Source of the DNA: JBBRTJ01 sp038244535
Lineage (GTDB): Bacteria; Actinomycetota; Acidimicrobiia; Acidimicrobiales; Ilumatobacteraceae
Direction of reading: 5' to 3'
Length of the DNA stretch: 31,203 bases
Assembly: GCA_038244535.1 (NCBI GenBank)
Contig: JBBRTJ010000037.1
Coordinates: 1 to 31,203 of the forward strand
Below the pieces are notes generated by a model, which saw nothing but the letters and a program-made list of their open reading frames with translations, was not told the DNA's origin and searched no databases. Below, in pieces: positions 1 to 7,944 of this stretch. A program made the translations under genes and the position numbers. Within the stretch, counting starts at the first letter, position 1. Each line of letters begins with the position of its first letter.

Positions 1-1400
1 CGTCCGGTGCCGAGGTCCTTGGCCGCCACGTGCAGGATGCCGTTCGCGTCGATGTCGAAGGTGACCTCGATCTGCGGCACGCCGCGAGGCGCCGGCGGCA
101 GATCGACGAGCTGGAACTTGCCGAGGGTCTTGTTGTAGCTCGCCATCTCCCGCTCGCCTTGCAGCACGTGGATCTCGACGCTCGGCTGCATGTCCTCGGC
201 GGTGGTGAACACCTCGGTGCGACGCGTGGGAATGGTGGTGTTGCGCTCGATCAGCTTGGTCATGACGCCACCCTTGGTCTCGATGCCGAGCGACAGCGGC
301 GTCACATCCAGCAGCAAGATGTCCTTCACGTCACCCTTGAGCACGCCGGCTTGCACGGCGGCGCCGATGGCCACCACCTCGTCGGGGTTCACGCCCTTGT
401 GCGGCTCGTTGCCGGTCATCGACTGGACGAGCTCCTGCACGGCGGGCATCCGGGTGGAGCCACCAACGAGCACGACGTGGTCGACCTGGCCCTTGGTGAG
501 CCCAGCGTCCTTGATGGCCTGCTCGAAAGGACCCTTGCACCGCTCGAGCAGATCGGAGGTGAGATCCTGGAACTTGGCCCGGCTGAGCGTCTCGTCGAGG
601 TGGAGCGGTCCCTCGGGCGTGGCCGTGATGAACGGCAGGTTGATCTGGGTCTGCTGCACCTGGGACAGCTCGATCTTGGCCTTCTCGGCCGCTTCCTTCA
701 GGCGCTGAGCGGCCATCTTGTCGTTGGCCAGATCGATGCCGTGCCCAGCCTTGAACTGCTGCGTGAGCCAGTCGATGATGCGCTGGTCCCAGTCATCGCC
801 ACCAAGGTGGGTGTCGCCATGGGTGCTCTTGACCTCGAAGACGCCGTCGCCGATCTCGAGCACGGACACATCGAAGGTCCCGCCACCGAGGTCGAACACG
901 AGGACGGTCTCGTCGGTCGTGCCTCGCTCGAGGCCGTAGGCGAGGGCGGCAGCCGTCGGCTCGTTGATGATGCGGAGGACCTCGAGACCGGCGATCTGGC
1001 CGGCTTCCTTGGTCGCCGTGCGCTGCGCGTCGTCGAAGTAGGCGGGCACGGTGATGACCGCCTGCGTGACGGTCTCGCCGAGGTAGGCCTCGGCATCGCG
1101 CTTCAGCTTCATCAGCGTGCGGGCGCTGATCTCCTGCGAGGAGTACTTCTTGCCGTCGATGTCGATGCTCCAGTTGGTGCCCATGTGCCGCTTGACCGAG
1201 CGGATCGTGCGATCCGGGTTGGTGATGGCTTGGCGCTTGGCCACCTCACCGACGAGCACCTCGCCGGTCTTGGAGAACGCCACCACCGACGGCGTCGTGC
1301 GGCCGCCCTCGGAGTTGGGGATGACGACGGGGTCGCCGGCCTCGAGGACCGAGACGACGGAGTTGGTGGTACCGAGGTCGATTCCAACGGCCTTGGGCAT
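1..1400 (-). CDS. dnaK: Chaperone DnaK (Hsp70), C-terminus outside window
   Basis: ATP-dependent cytosolic chaperone that binds exposed hydrophobic peptide segments together with DnaJ and GrpE. The 466 visible residues begin with the Hsp70 phosphate-binding loop GIDLGTTNS (about residues 6-14), carry IINEPTAAALAYG and the second phosphate loop DLGGGTFDVS in the ATPase domain, and continue through DVTPLSLGIET into the beta-sandwich substrate-binding domain. The helical lid and stop codon lie beyond base 1. The ATG at 1400-1398 is preceded by AAGGAGG with good spacing, and the protein starts MPKAVGIDLGTT as expected for actinobacterial DnaK. Expression is probably heat-inducible through the HAIR operator at 1460-1480. 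Gene identity is certain. Confidence 0.98.
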   Translation of the reverse strand, partial: MPKAVGIDLGTTNSVVSVLEAGDPVVIPNSEGGRTTPSVVAFSKTGEVLVGEVAKRQAITNPDRTIRSVKRHMGTNWSIDIDGKKYSSQEISARTLMKLKRDAEAYLGETVTQAVITVPAYFDDAQRTATKEAGQIAGLEVLRIINEPTAAALAYGLERGTTDETVLVFDLGGGTFDVSVLEIGDGVFEVKSTHGDTHLGGDDWDQRIIDWLTQQFKAGHGIDLANDKMAAQRLKEAAEKAKIELSQVQQTQINLPFITATPEGPLHLDETLSRAKFQDLTSDLLERCKGPFEQAIKDAGLTKGQVDHVVLVGGSTRMPAVQELVQSMTGNEPHKGVNPDEVVAIGAAVQAGVLKGDVKDILLLDVTPLSLGIETKGGVMTKLIERNTTIPTRRTEVFTTAEDMQPSVEIHVLQGEREMASYNKTLGKFQLVDLPPAPRGVPQIEVTFDIDANGILHVAAKDLGTG

Positions 1401-1450
1401 GGGGGTGCCTCCTTGAGACGGGTGCAGGTACAAGATGTCGTGTGCTGTCG

Positions 1451-1480
1451 AGCATAAAGGTTGAGTGCCCTACGCTCAAC
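1451..1480 (-). promoter_or_regulatory. dnaK promoter with HAIR-type HspR operator
   Basis: On the minus strand a -35 box TTGAGC (1479-1474) and a -10 box TATGCT (1456-1451) are separated by exactly 17 nt. Overlapping the -35 and spacer is the inverted repeat GTTGAGT-N7-GCTCAAC (1460-1480). It has the architecture of the HspR-associated inverted repeat (HAIR, consensus CTTGAGT-N7-ACTCAAG) known from Streptomyces and mycobacterial dnaK operons. The position implies that a bound repressor would block RNA polymerase. The operator assignment is inference from consensus and position; no hspR is visible in this window. Confidence 0.8.
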
Positions 1481-1547
1481 TTCACGATCCTGTGGCGCCT
1501 GTCACGGCTCTTTCTCGCTGCATCCATCCTGGAGGGGCACCACTTCG

Positions 1548-1553
1548 TACAGT
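1548..1553 (+). promoter_or_regulatory. -10 box of gpmA, possibly leaderless
   Basis: TACAGT lies 6 nt before the ATG of gpmA, so transcription would begin at or next to the start codon. A GGAGGGG stretch at 1531-1537 is over 20 nt from the ATG, too far to act as its ribosome binding site. No convincing -35 was found. Confidence 0.45.
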
Positions 1554-1559
1554 GGCGCC

Positions 1560-2303
1560 ATGACCGGCGACCTGATCCTCCTCCGTCACGGCGAGAGCGA
1601 CTGGAACCAGCGCAACCTCTTCACGGGCTGGCACGACGTGGCGCTCACCGCCCTCGGCGAGGAGCAGGCCAGACAAGGCGGCCGCGCGCTGGTCGAGGCG
1701 GGAGCGCTCCCTGACGTCGTGCACACCAGTCTCCTGCGCCGCGCCATCCACACGGCCGAGCTCGCCCTGAGCGCCTCCGACCGCTCGTGGATACCCGTCA
1801 ACCGGAGCTGGCGCCTGAACGAGCGCCACTACGGCGACCTGCAGGGCCTCGACAAGAAGGAGACCGCGCAACGTTGGGGCGCCGAGCAGACCCACCTCTG
1901 GCGCCGCTCCTACGACGTCCCGCCGCCACCCGTGTCGGTCGACAGCCCCGAGCATCCGAGCAACGATCCTCGCTACGCCGATCTGGCGCCCGACGTCCTC
2001 CCCGCCACCGAGTGCCTCAAGGACGTCGTCGCCCGCGTGCTCCCCTACTGGTACGACGAGATCGTGCCCGGCCTGCGCGCCGGGCACACCGTGCTGGTCG
2101 TCGCTCACGGCAACTCGCTGCGAGCACTCGTGAAGCACCTCGAGCACATCTCGGACGCCGACATCGCCGAGCTCAACATCCCGACGGGCATCCCCCGGCG
2201 CTACCGGCTCGACCACGTGCTTGCACCGGTTGAAGTGGGCTACCTTGGCGACGCCGAGGCAGCCGTCGCCGCCGCTGAATCCGTCGCCCGGCAGGCAGGG
2301 TGA
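1560..2303 (+). CDS. gpmA: 2,3-bisphosphoglycerate-dependent phosphoglycerate mutase
   Basis: Interconverts 3-phosphoglycerate and 2-phosphoglycerate in glycolysis and gluconeogenesis through a phosphohistidine intermediate. The 247-residue protein has the histidine phosphatase signature LLRHGESDWN with the phosphorylated His10, the catalytic motif NERHYGDLQG (Glu88 as proton donor/acceptor) and the second catalytic histidine His183 in VVAHGNSLR. Length matches the cofactor-dependent family (about 245-250 residues). The ATG at 1560 is chosen because the protein begins right at the first beta-strand; the open frame upstream overlaps the divergent dnaK promoter and is not family-like. It is divergent from dnaK and followed by a hairpin at 2306-2328. 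Confidence 0.95.
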   Translation: MTGDLILLRHGESDWNQRNLFTGWHDVALTALGEEQARQGGRALVEAGALPDVVHTSLLRRAIHTAELALSASDRSWIPVNRSWRLNERHYGDLQGLDKKETAQRWGAEQTHLWRRSYDVPPPPVSVDSPEHPSNDPRYADLAPDVLPATECLKDVVARVLPYWYDEIVPGLRAGHTVLVVAHGNSLRALVKHLEHISDADIAELNIPTGIPRRYRLDHVLAPVEVGYLGDAEAAVAAAESVARQAG

Positions 2304-2305
2304 TG

Positions 2306-2328
2306 CCTTTGCGTCATGACACGCAAGG
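2306..2328 (+). terminator. Hairpin downstream of gpmA
   Basis: CCTT(T)GCGT and ACGCAAGG form an 8-bp stem with one bulged T and a 6-nt loop, starting 3 nt after the gpmA stop. There is only a short TT after it, so termination is plausible but not strong. Confidence 0.4.
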
Positions 2329-2408
2329 TTCAGCGTCTCGTGGCCGAGCCGTTCGTTCCGGGACCCACCGCGGTAACCCTGACCACGTCTCATTGAGTCG
2401 AACGGCTC

Positions 2409-2437
2409 TTGCCGTGCCTCGACCCGCTTCGTACCGT
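2409..2437 (+). promoter_or_regulatory. Promoter of sugar-phosphate transferase gene
   Basis: TTGCCG (2409-2414) and TACCGT (2432-2437) are spaced by 17 nt and fit a housekeeping sigma factor promoter. The predicted transcript would have a leader of about 60 nt that includes the GGGAGG ribosome binding site at 2491-2496. Confidence 0.55.
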
Positions 2438-2504
2438 GCACCGCAGGTCCGAGCCGGGGGGAGCATTGGCTTGGACCACGCAGAGCACCAGGGAGGCATC
2501 CGTT

Positions 2505-4085
2505 GTGAGCGTTGCCGACGATCATCGCGACGCAGACACGCTGCGGGCACGGGTTGCCGAGACGCGCATGCGTGAGCTGGCGACGCCGGTGGCTCGTCCC
2601 ACCGGCGAGCGCAAGCTCCGGCTCGTGCTGTTGGGCCTCGACGCGGGTGCCCTGCTCGCAGGGTGGTTCCTCGCCTTCATCGTGTTCCCCGTCCAGGTGG
2701 TGCAGTCAACGAGCACGTCGCTCGGACTGACGCTCACCCTCAGCGTCTTCGGCCTGTGGATCTTGCATGTCCACGACCTCTACCTGGCCCGCACATCGAG
2801 CGTCCGGTCGATCGAGGTCAGCCGCCTGTTCCGCTCGTGTGCCATCTTGGCCGTTGCCGGGCTCGCCATCACGAGCCTGCTCCGCATCGAGTCCACCGCA
2901 CGCGAGATCATGCGCGAGATCATCATCGGAGCCGCCTTCAGCTTCGTCTTCCTCGTCGTGCTGCGCAGCGCCTACCGCGCCTGGATGACCGCGGCCCGTG
3001 AGCGGGGCGAGTACATCCGAGAGGTCGTGCTCGTCGGCACGAACGAGGACGCGGCGGATCTCCTCGACCTGCTCGCCGACCACCCTGACCTCGGCATGCG
3101 TGTGGTCGCCGTCCTTGGCCAACGGGCCGAGGCGATGGAGCGCGGCATGGCCGCCCTGTACCGCGGCACGGCCGCCATGACCATGGGCGTCTTGGCCGAG
3201 CTTGGTGCCACCAGCGCGGTGATCGCAACGGGCGCCATCGAACAACGACAGTTGAACGAGCTCGTTCGTGACCTGCAATCCGCCAAGGTCGAGATCCACC
3301 TGAGCAGCGGCGTGCGCGGCATCGACTTCAGGCGCCTCCGACCGCTCCCACTAGCCCACGAGCCGCTCTTCTACCTCGAGCCGCCGGTGCTCTCGCGCTG
3401 GCAGTTGTTCTTCAAGCGGGCCATCGACCTCACGATGGGCGTGCTCGGCCTGATCCTGAGTCTGCCGATCACCGTGCTGCTCGCGATCCTCATCAAGGCC
3501 CACGACCGAGGTCCCGTCTTCTTCAAGCAGGTGCGCGTCGGACGTGACGGTGAGCTGTTCACGGTCTTCAAGTTCCGGACCATGGTCGTGGACGCCGAGG
3601 CCAAGCTCGCCGCGCTGATGGAGCAGAACGAGCGGGGCGGACCGCTGTTCAAGATGGAGAACGACCCCCGAGTCACGCGGCTGGGACGTTTCCTCCGCGA
3701 CAGCAGCCTCGACGAGGTGCCCCAGCTCTGGAACGTCATCAAGGGTGAGATGAGTCTCGTCGGCCCCCGACCCGCCCTGCCGGCCGAGGTCGAGGCGTTC
3801 GACGACGAACTCCTGGCCCGAACCAAGGTCAAGCCCGGCATCACGGGGCTCTGGCAGGTCGAGGCTCGTGACAACCCGAGCTTCAAGGCCTACCGACGCT
3901 TCGACCTGTTCTACGTCGACAACTGGTCGGTGGGACTCGACCTCGTCATCTTGCTGGCCACCGCTGAGCAGGTCATCGCCCGGGCGATCAAGAGCATCGT
4001 CGGCCGTGGGGAGTCGATCGACGACGAGTACAGCTCCCCGGAGGGCCTCGCCGCCGCCGGTGGCCCCGCTACCGACGACGCCTGA
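2505..4085 (+). CDS. Polyprenyl-phosphate sugar-1-phosphate transferase (WcaJ/WbaP-like)
   Basis: Membrane enzyme predicted to start exopolysaccharide or glycan repeat-unit synthesis by moving a sugar phosphate from a nucleotide sugar onto undecaprenyl phosphate. The N-terminal half has about four membrane helices followed by a nucleotide-binding-like (CoA-binding-fold) region near residues 150-260. The C-terminal third is the conserved bacterial sugar transferase domain: a re-entrant helix after KRAID, then FKQVRVGRDG, FKFRTM, DPRVTRLGRFLR, SLDEVPQLWNV, MSLVGPRPA and KPGITGLWQV. Length (526 residues) is typical. The GTG at 2505 is chosen for the GGGAGG box 8 nt upstream. The sugar cannot be read from sequence. 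It stands alone without other glycosyltransferases in the window. Confidence 0.92.
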   Translation: MSVADDHRDADTLRARVAETRMRELATPVARPTGERKLRLVLLGLDAGALLAGWFLAFIVFPVQVVQSTSTSLGLTLTLSVFGLWILHVHDLYLARTSSVRSIEVSRLFRSCAILAVAGLAITSLLRIESTAREIMREIIIGAAFSFVFLVVLRSAYRAWMTAARERGEYIREVVLVGTNEDAADLLDLLADHPDLGMRVVAVLGQRAEAMERGMAALYRGTAAMTMGVLAELGATSAVIATGAIEQRQLNELVRDLQSAKVEIHLSSGVRGIDFRRLRPLPLAHEPLFYLEPPVLSRWQLFFKRAIDLTMGVLGLILSLPITVLLAILIKAHDRGPVFFKQVRVGRDGELFTVFKFRTMVVDAEAKLAALMEQNERGGPLFKMENDPRVTRLGRFLRDSSLDEVPQLWNVIKGEMSLVGPRPALPAEVEAFDDELLARTKVKPGITGLWQVEARDNPSFKAYRRFDLFYVDNWSVGLDLVILLATAEQVIARAIKSIVGRGESIDDEYSSPEGLAAAGGPATDDA

Positions 4086-4122
4086 AGCCTCACGCCGCTC
4101 GCCCCCGAAGCTGACGCCTGAC

Positions 4123-4154
4123 GCCTCACGCCCCCGGCGCCTCACGCCCCCGGC
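4123..4154. repeat. Short tandem repeat, two 16-bp copies
   Basis: GCCTCACGCCCCCGGC occurs twice head to tail, right after further degenerate GCCTGACGCCTCACG-like units from about 4083. It lies in the 296-nt gap between two convergent genes, which otherwise holds only the two hairpins listed separately and no credible gene. Confidence 0.7.
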
Positions 4155-4181
4155 ACCCGGGTTGCTGAGGCCGGCCTTTAC

Positions 4182-4216
4182 GTCGCGTTGTTGCTGTTGT
4201 ACGACAACGACGCGAC
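4182..4216. terminator. Long inverted repeat between convergent genes
   Basis: GTCGCGTTGTTG and CAACGACGCGAC form a 12-bp stem (one G-U pair) with an 11-nt loop. It lies 97 nt after the sugar transferase stop. No U-tract follows on either strand, so it may be a weak or bidirectional terminator, or a structure of other purpose. Confidence 0.4.
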
Positions 4217-4320
4217 GCAAAGCGTGCTGGGGACGGGTCGAGGTCGCGACGGGAGGCCCATCGACCGACCTGGGCGCCTCGGCAACGGGCCCGGCCGCGG
4301 CCGACCCCAGACGCGACGAG

Positions 4321-4347
4321 GGGGCCGCACGCTGAACGTGCGGCCCC
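4321..4347 (-). terminator. Terminator of amt
   Basis: A perfect 11-bp stem (GGGGCCGCACG / CGTGCGGCCCC) with a 5-nt loop lies 35 nt beyond the amt stop. The minus strand continues CTCGTCGCGTCT, moderately T-containing. Confidence 0.6.
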
Positions 4348-4381
4348 CTCGGGCAACGCCTACCGCCGTGGTCCGAACTGA

Positions 4382-5878
4382 TCAGGTGCGGCTACCGACG
4401 AACTCCGGATAGGCCAGGACACCCATCTCAGGCAGATCGAGACCGGCGATCTCGTCCTCCTCGGTCGAGCGGATGCCGCCCTTGGTGAGCTTGTTCTGGA
4501 TGAAGAAGAAGCCGAACGCCACCCCGAAGATCACCGTTGCGATCACCAGCACACCGAGGGCCTGGGCGCCGAGTTGGCCCCAATCCCCCTTGATGATCCC
4601 CTCGACGCCCTTGGAGCCCGAGCCGTTCCAACCGCCGCCGTAGCTGCCGTTGGCAAAGATGCCGACGGCAAGCACGCCAAAGGCACCGTTCACGCCGTGC
4701 ACGGCGATGGCGCCCACCGGATCGTCGATCTTGAACTTCCGCTCCACGATGAAGACGGCCTCGATCACCAGAACACCGGCGATGATGCCGATCACCGCGG
4801 CTGCCCAGGGCGCAACGAAGGCGCAGGGCGCAGTGATGGCCACCAGGCCGGCCAGCATGCCGTTGGCCATCATGCCGGGATCTGGCTTGCCGGTCCGGAA
4901 CATGATCCACACGATCGCCATCGTGGCGCCGAACGCCGCGGCGATGGCGGTGTTGGTGGCCACCACAGCGAACTGGACATCGGAGGCGGCAAAGGTCGAT
5001 GCGGCGTTGAAGCCGAACCAGCCGAACAGCAGGATGAAGGTGCCGAGCATGGCCATCGGGATGTGGTGGCCGGGCATCGCCTTGGGCTTGCCGTCCTTGC
5101 CGAACTTGCCCAATCGGGGCCCGAGGACGAGCGAACCAGCCAAGGCGGCCGCCCCACCCACCATGTGCACGACGCCGGAGCCGGCGAAGTCCACGTAGCC
5201 CGCACCGAGGCTCATCGAGTCCCAGGTCTTGGCCAGCCAGCCGCCACCCCAGGTCCAGCTGGCGAACAGCGGGTAGTAGATCGCTCCGCAGAAGATGCCC
5301 CACGCCATGAAGCTCTTCCACTTCCAGCGCTCGGCCATCGAGCCGGTCGGGATCGTGGCCGTGGTGTCCATGAAGGCCACCATGTAGAGGAAGAACGCCA
5401 CGACGCCGGGCGTGATGGCGTCGCCGCTCAATGCCCAGCCCCCCTTGAACAGGAAGATCCAGTTGCCCGAGCCGAGGAGGGGACCTCCGGGCGCGGCACC
5501 GGAGCCGAAGTACGACGAGCTGTCGAAGCCGCCGAAGGCGAGTGGGAAGCCGATGAAGAAGAAGCCGACGAACCCGAGGCCGAAGACGGCGAAGTTCGTG
5601 CTCACGACGTGGGCGGCGTGCTTGGCCCGACAGAAGCCGGTTTCCACCAAGGCGAAGCCGGCCTGCATGAAGATCACGAGGACGGCGCCGATCACCACCC
5701 AGAGCAGGTTGGTCGAGAACTTCAGCGAGTCGACGTTGGTCTGTACGGACTCGGCGGTGGGGGCATCGGCGGCGAAGGCGAGGCCACCGGTCAGTGCAAC
5801 GAGCCCGCTTGCCACCACCCCCCCGACGGCTAGGCGTCCAACCGTTCGGCGCAAGGGCGCTGGGACCGAACGCAGCAT
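4382..5878 (-). CDS. amt: Ammonium transporter (Amt/MEP/Rh family)
   Basis: Trimeric membrane channel that imports ammonium when nitrogen is scarce, usually gated by binding of a P-II protein. The 498-residue product starts with a signal-like hydrophobic segment ending near AFAADAP, then shows about 11 membrane helices. Family signatures include GFALVETGFCRAKHA, the pore histidines in GSGVVHMVGG and AVHGVNGAFG (the twin-His pair), and FGWFGFNAAST. The C-terminal tail with GIRSTEEDEIAGLDLPEMG is the cytosolic segment that transmits P-II control. The ATG at 5878 has GAGGAGA 6 nt upstream. A motif shared with glnB at 5969-6000 suggests joint nitrogen control. Confidence 0.97.
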   Translation of the reverse strand: MLRSVPAPLRRTVGRLAVGGVVASGLVALTGGLAFAADAPTAESVQTNVDSLKFSTNLLWVVIGAVLVIFMQAGFALVETGFCRAKHAAHVVSTNFAVFGLGFVGFFFIGFPLAFGGFDSSSYFGSGAAPGGPLLGSGNWIFLFKGGWALSGDAITPGVVAFFLYMVAFMDTTATIPTGSMAERWKWKSFMAWGIFCGAIYYPLFASWTWGGGWLAKTWDSMSLGAGYVDFAGSGVVHMVGGAAALAGSLVLGPRLGKFGKDGKPKAMPGHHIPMAMLGTFILLFGWFGFNAASTFAASDVQFAVVATNTAIAAAFGATMAIVWIMFRTGKPDPGMMANGMLAGLVAITAPCAFVAPWAAAVIGIIAGVLVIEAVFIVERKFKIDDPVGAIAVHGVNGAFGVLAVGIFANGSYGGGWNGSGSKGVEGIIKGDWGQLGAQALGVLVIATVIFGVAFGFFFIQNKLTKGGIRSTEEDEIAGLDLPEMGVLAYPEFVGSRT

Positions 5879-5968
5879 GTGTGGTCTCCTCGTGAGTTGG
5901 CAGTGCGTTGCGCTCGCTGGGGCACGTCGTCGGGCAGGAGTCGCGCAACTGATGAGTGGTCGATAGGG

Positions 5969-6000
5969 ACCGTACGAACCGAGCGTTTCCCGCCCGTGTT
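5969..6000 (-). promoter_or_regulatory. GlnR-like nitrogen operator/promoter of amt
   Basis: Read on the minus strand, the site has AC-N6-GAAA (within GGGAAAC, 5991-5985) and then TACGGT (5974-5969), with 11 nt between GGGAAA and TACG. The AC-N6-GAAA part matches the half-box of the actinobacterial GlnR consensus GTnAC-N6-GAAAC. The same arrangement recurs before glnB and before the OmpR-type regulator gene. TACGGT can serve as the -10 box, giving a leader of about 85 nt. Confidence 0.65.
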
Positions 6001-6038
6001 GCCACGATGACGCACGCGCAACAGATTTCTGTCGTAAA

Positions 6039-6051
6039 CCTGACGGTCAGG
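6039..6051 (-). terminator. Possible terminator of the cys operon
   Basis: The 13-nt palindrome CCTGACGGTCAGG can form a 5-bp hairpin about 30 nt after the cysC stop, and TTTAC follows on the minus strand. A second small palindrome, ACAGATTTCTGT, is at 6021-6032. Both are short. Confidence 0.4.
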
Positions 6052-6079
6052 CCCGGGACAGGACCGCGTCAGTGAGTGG

Positions 6080-6694
6080 TCAGGCGAGGGCGGCGAGGAT
6101 CGTCGTCGCGGCATCACCCGGCGCCGTGCCCTGATCGAAGACCAGGTCGGGGTGCAGGGGTGCCTCGTAGGGATCGTCGATCCCCGTCATGCCACGCAGT
6201 TCGCCGGCACGGGCCTTGGCGTACAGGCCCTTCGGGTCGCGGACCTCGCACTCGGCGAGCGAGGTCGCCATGTGGACCTCGAGGAAGGGGAGGCCGGCGG
6301 CGACATGGATCGCCCGCGCCTGCTCGCGGCCCTCCCGATAGGGGCTGATCACCGGCACCAGAGCGATGACGCCAGCATCGGCGAACAGCCGTGCCACTTC
6401 TGCGACACGGCGCACGTTTTCGACGCGATCAGCCGCCGAAAACCCGAGATCACCGTTCAGGCCGTGACGAAGGTTGTCGCCGTCGAGCAGGTAGTGCGCT
6501 CGGCGCCGCGCCGTGAGCCGTTGGGCCAGCGCTGATGCGACGGTGCTCTTGCCCGACCCGGACAGTCCGGTGAACCACACCGTGGCCCCCGACAGACCAG
6601 CCGCAGCCCACCGCTCGACACGGGGGATCCCGCTGTCGTGCCAGACGACGTTGGCGCTGACCGGGCCGGTGGTCGACCCTGAACCGTCGGTCAC
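6080..6694 (-). CDS. cysC: Adenylylsulfate (APS) kinase
   Basis: Phosphorylates adenosine 5'-phosphosulfate to PAPS, the activated sulfate used for reduction or sulfation. The 204-residue protein has the Walker A loop GLSGSGKST (43-51), the DGDNLRHGLN substrate motif, ENVRRVAEVARLFADAG, and the lid region with SPYREGREQAR and DPKGLYAKAR. This is a complete stand-alone kinase, not fused to CysN as in many actinobacteria. Its start overlaps the cysN stop by 4 nt (ATGA), showing translational coupling as the last gene of cysQ-cysD-cysN-cysC. Confidence 0.96.
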   Translation of the reverse strand: MTDGSGSTTGPVSANVVWHDSGIPRVERWAAAGLSGATVWFTGLSGSGKSTVASALAQRLTARRRAHYLLDGDNLRHGLNGDLGFSAADRVENVRRVAEVARLFADAGVIALVPVISPYREGREQARAIHVAAGLPFLEVHMATSLAECEVRDPKGLYAKARAGELRGMTGIDDPYEAPLHPDLVFDQGTAPGDAATTILAALA

Positions 6695-7944
6695 TGCGGC
6701 TCGCCGAGGATCATCCCGGCACCGACGGTCTCGTTGGTGCCTTCCTCGATGAGGATGAAGCTGCCCGTGGTCCGGTTACGTCGGTACTCGTCGAACATCA
6801 GCGGCACCGTGGTCCGCAACGTGACGCGGCCCATCTCGTTCATGAGAAGGCGCCCGCCGGCATCCTCACGGTGGAGGCTGTTGACGTCGAGGCGGTAGTT
6901 CAACGACTTCACCATGGCCCGGGCGTTGCGGGTGGTGTGCTTGATGGAGTAGGTGCCTCGCTCGGTGAGCGGCCGCTCGTTGAACCAGCACACCATGGCG
7001 TCGATGTCCTGGCTGACCGTCGGCATGTTGTGCGGCCGGCAGATCATGTCGCCGCGGCTGATGTCGATCTCGTCGCGCAGGCGCAGCGTGACCGACATCG
7101 GCATGGACGCCTCGTCGATCGGACCGTCAAAGGTGTCGACCGACGAGATCGTGGTGGCGAAGCCCGACGGCAGGACCATGACCTCGTCGCCGGGCCGGAA
7201 CTGGCCCCCGGCCACCTGGCCGGCAAAGCCGCGGTAGTCGTGGTGCTCGTTGGACATGGGCCGCACGACGTACTGAACCGGGAAGCGCGGGTCGATGAGG
7301 TTGCGATCCGAGCCGACGTAGACGTTCTCGAGGTACCAGAGCAACGTTGGGCCCTGGTACCACGGCATGTTCGGCGAGTGCGAGATCACGTTGTCGCCCA
7401 GCAGCGCGCTGACCGGGATGAAGGTGAGATCGGTGAACTCGAGCTTGCTCGCGAACTCGGTGAACTCCTCGCGGATCTCGTTGTAGCGCTCCTCGTCCCA
7501 CTCGACGAGGTCCATCTTGTTGATGCACACGGCCAGGTGGCTGACCCGCAGCAGCGATGCGATGACGGCATGCCGGCGGCTCTGCTCGAGCATGCCCTTG
7601 CGGGCATCGACGAGCACCAGGGCCACATCGGCCGTGCTGGCGCCGGTGACCATGTTGCGCGTGTACTGCACGTGCCCCGGGGTGTCGGCGATGATGAACT
7701 TCCGACGAGGGGTGGCGAAGTAGCGGTAGGCGACATCGATCGTGATGCCCTGCTCGCGCTCGGCGCGGAGGCCGTCGGTCAGAAGGGCGAGGTTCGTGTA
7801 CTCGAACCCCTTGTCGCGACTCGTGCGCTCGACAGCCTCGAGCTGGTCCTCAAAGATGCTCTTGGAGTCGTAGAGGAGCCGCCCGATGAGCGTGCTCTTG
7901 CCGTCGTCGACCGAACCGGCGGTGGCGAATCGAAGCAGCTCCAT
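6691..7944 (-). CDS. cysN: Sulfate adenylyltransferase, GTPase subunit
   Basis: EF-Tu-like GTPase that drives ATP sulfurylase: with CysD it forms APS from ATP and sulfate. The 417-residue protein has the P-loop GSVDDGKST (10-18), switch II DTPGH (87-91), and the guanine-specificity motif NKMD (142-145), followed by two beta-barrel domains. It ends in the barrel region without the APS-kinase extension seen in NodQ/CysNC, consistent with the separate downstream cysC. The start codon overlaps the cysD stop by one base (TGATG) and the stop overlaps cysC by 4 nt. Confidence 0.97.
   Translation of the reverse strand: MELLRFATAGSVDDGKSTLIGRLLYDSKSIFEDQLEAVERTSRDKGFEYTNLALLTDGLRAEREQGITIDVAYRYFATPRRKFIIADTPGHVQYTRNMVTGASTADVALVLVDARKGMLEQSRRHAVIASLLRVSHLAVCINKMDLVEWDEERYNEIREEFTEFASKLEFTDLTFIPVSALLGDNVISHSPNMPWYQGPTLLWYLENVYVGSDRNLIDPRFPVQYVVRPMSNEHHDYRGFAGQVAGGQFRPGDEVMVLPSGFATTISSVDTFDGPIDEASMPMSVTLRLRDEIDISRGDMICRPHNMPTVSQDIDAMVCWFNERPLTERGTYSIKHTTRNARAMVKSLNYRLDVNSLHREDAGGRLLMNEMGRVTLRTTVPLMFDEYRRNRTTGSFILIEEGTNETVGAGMILGEPQ

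Noticed and set aside
4382..6005. Long overlapping frames on both strands across amt
   Set aside because: Arg/His-rich shadows of the amt reading frame.
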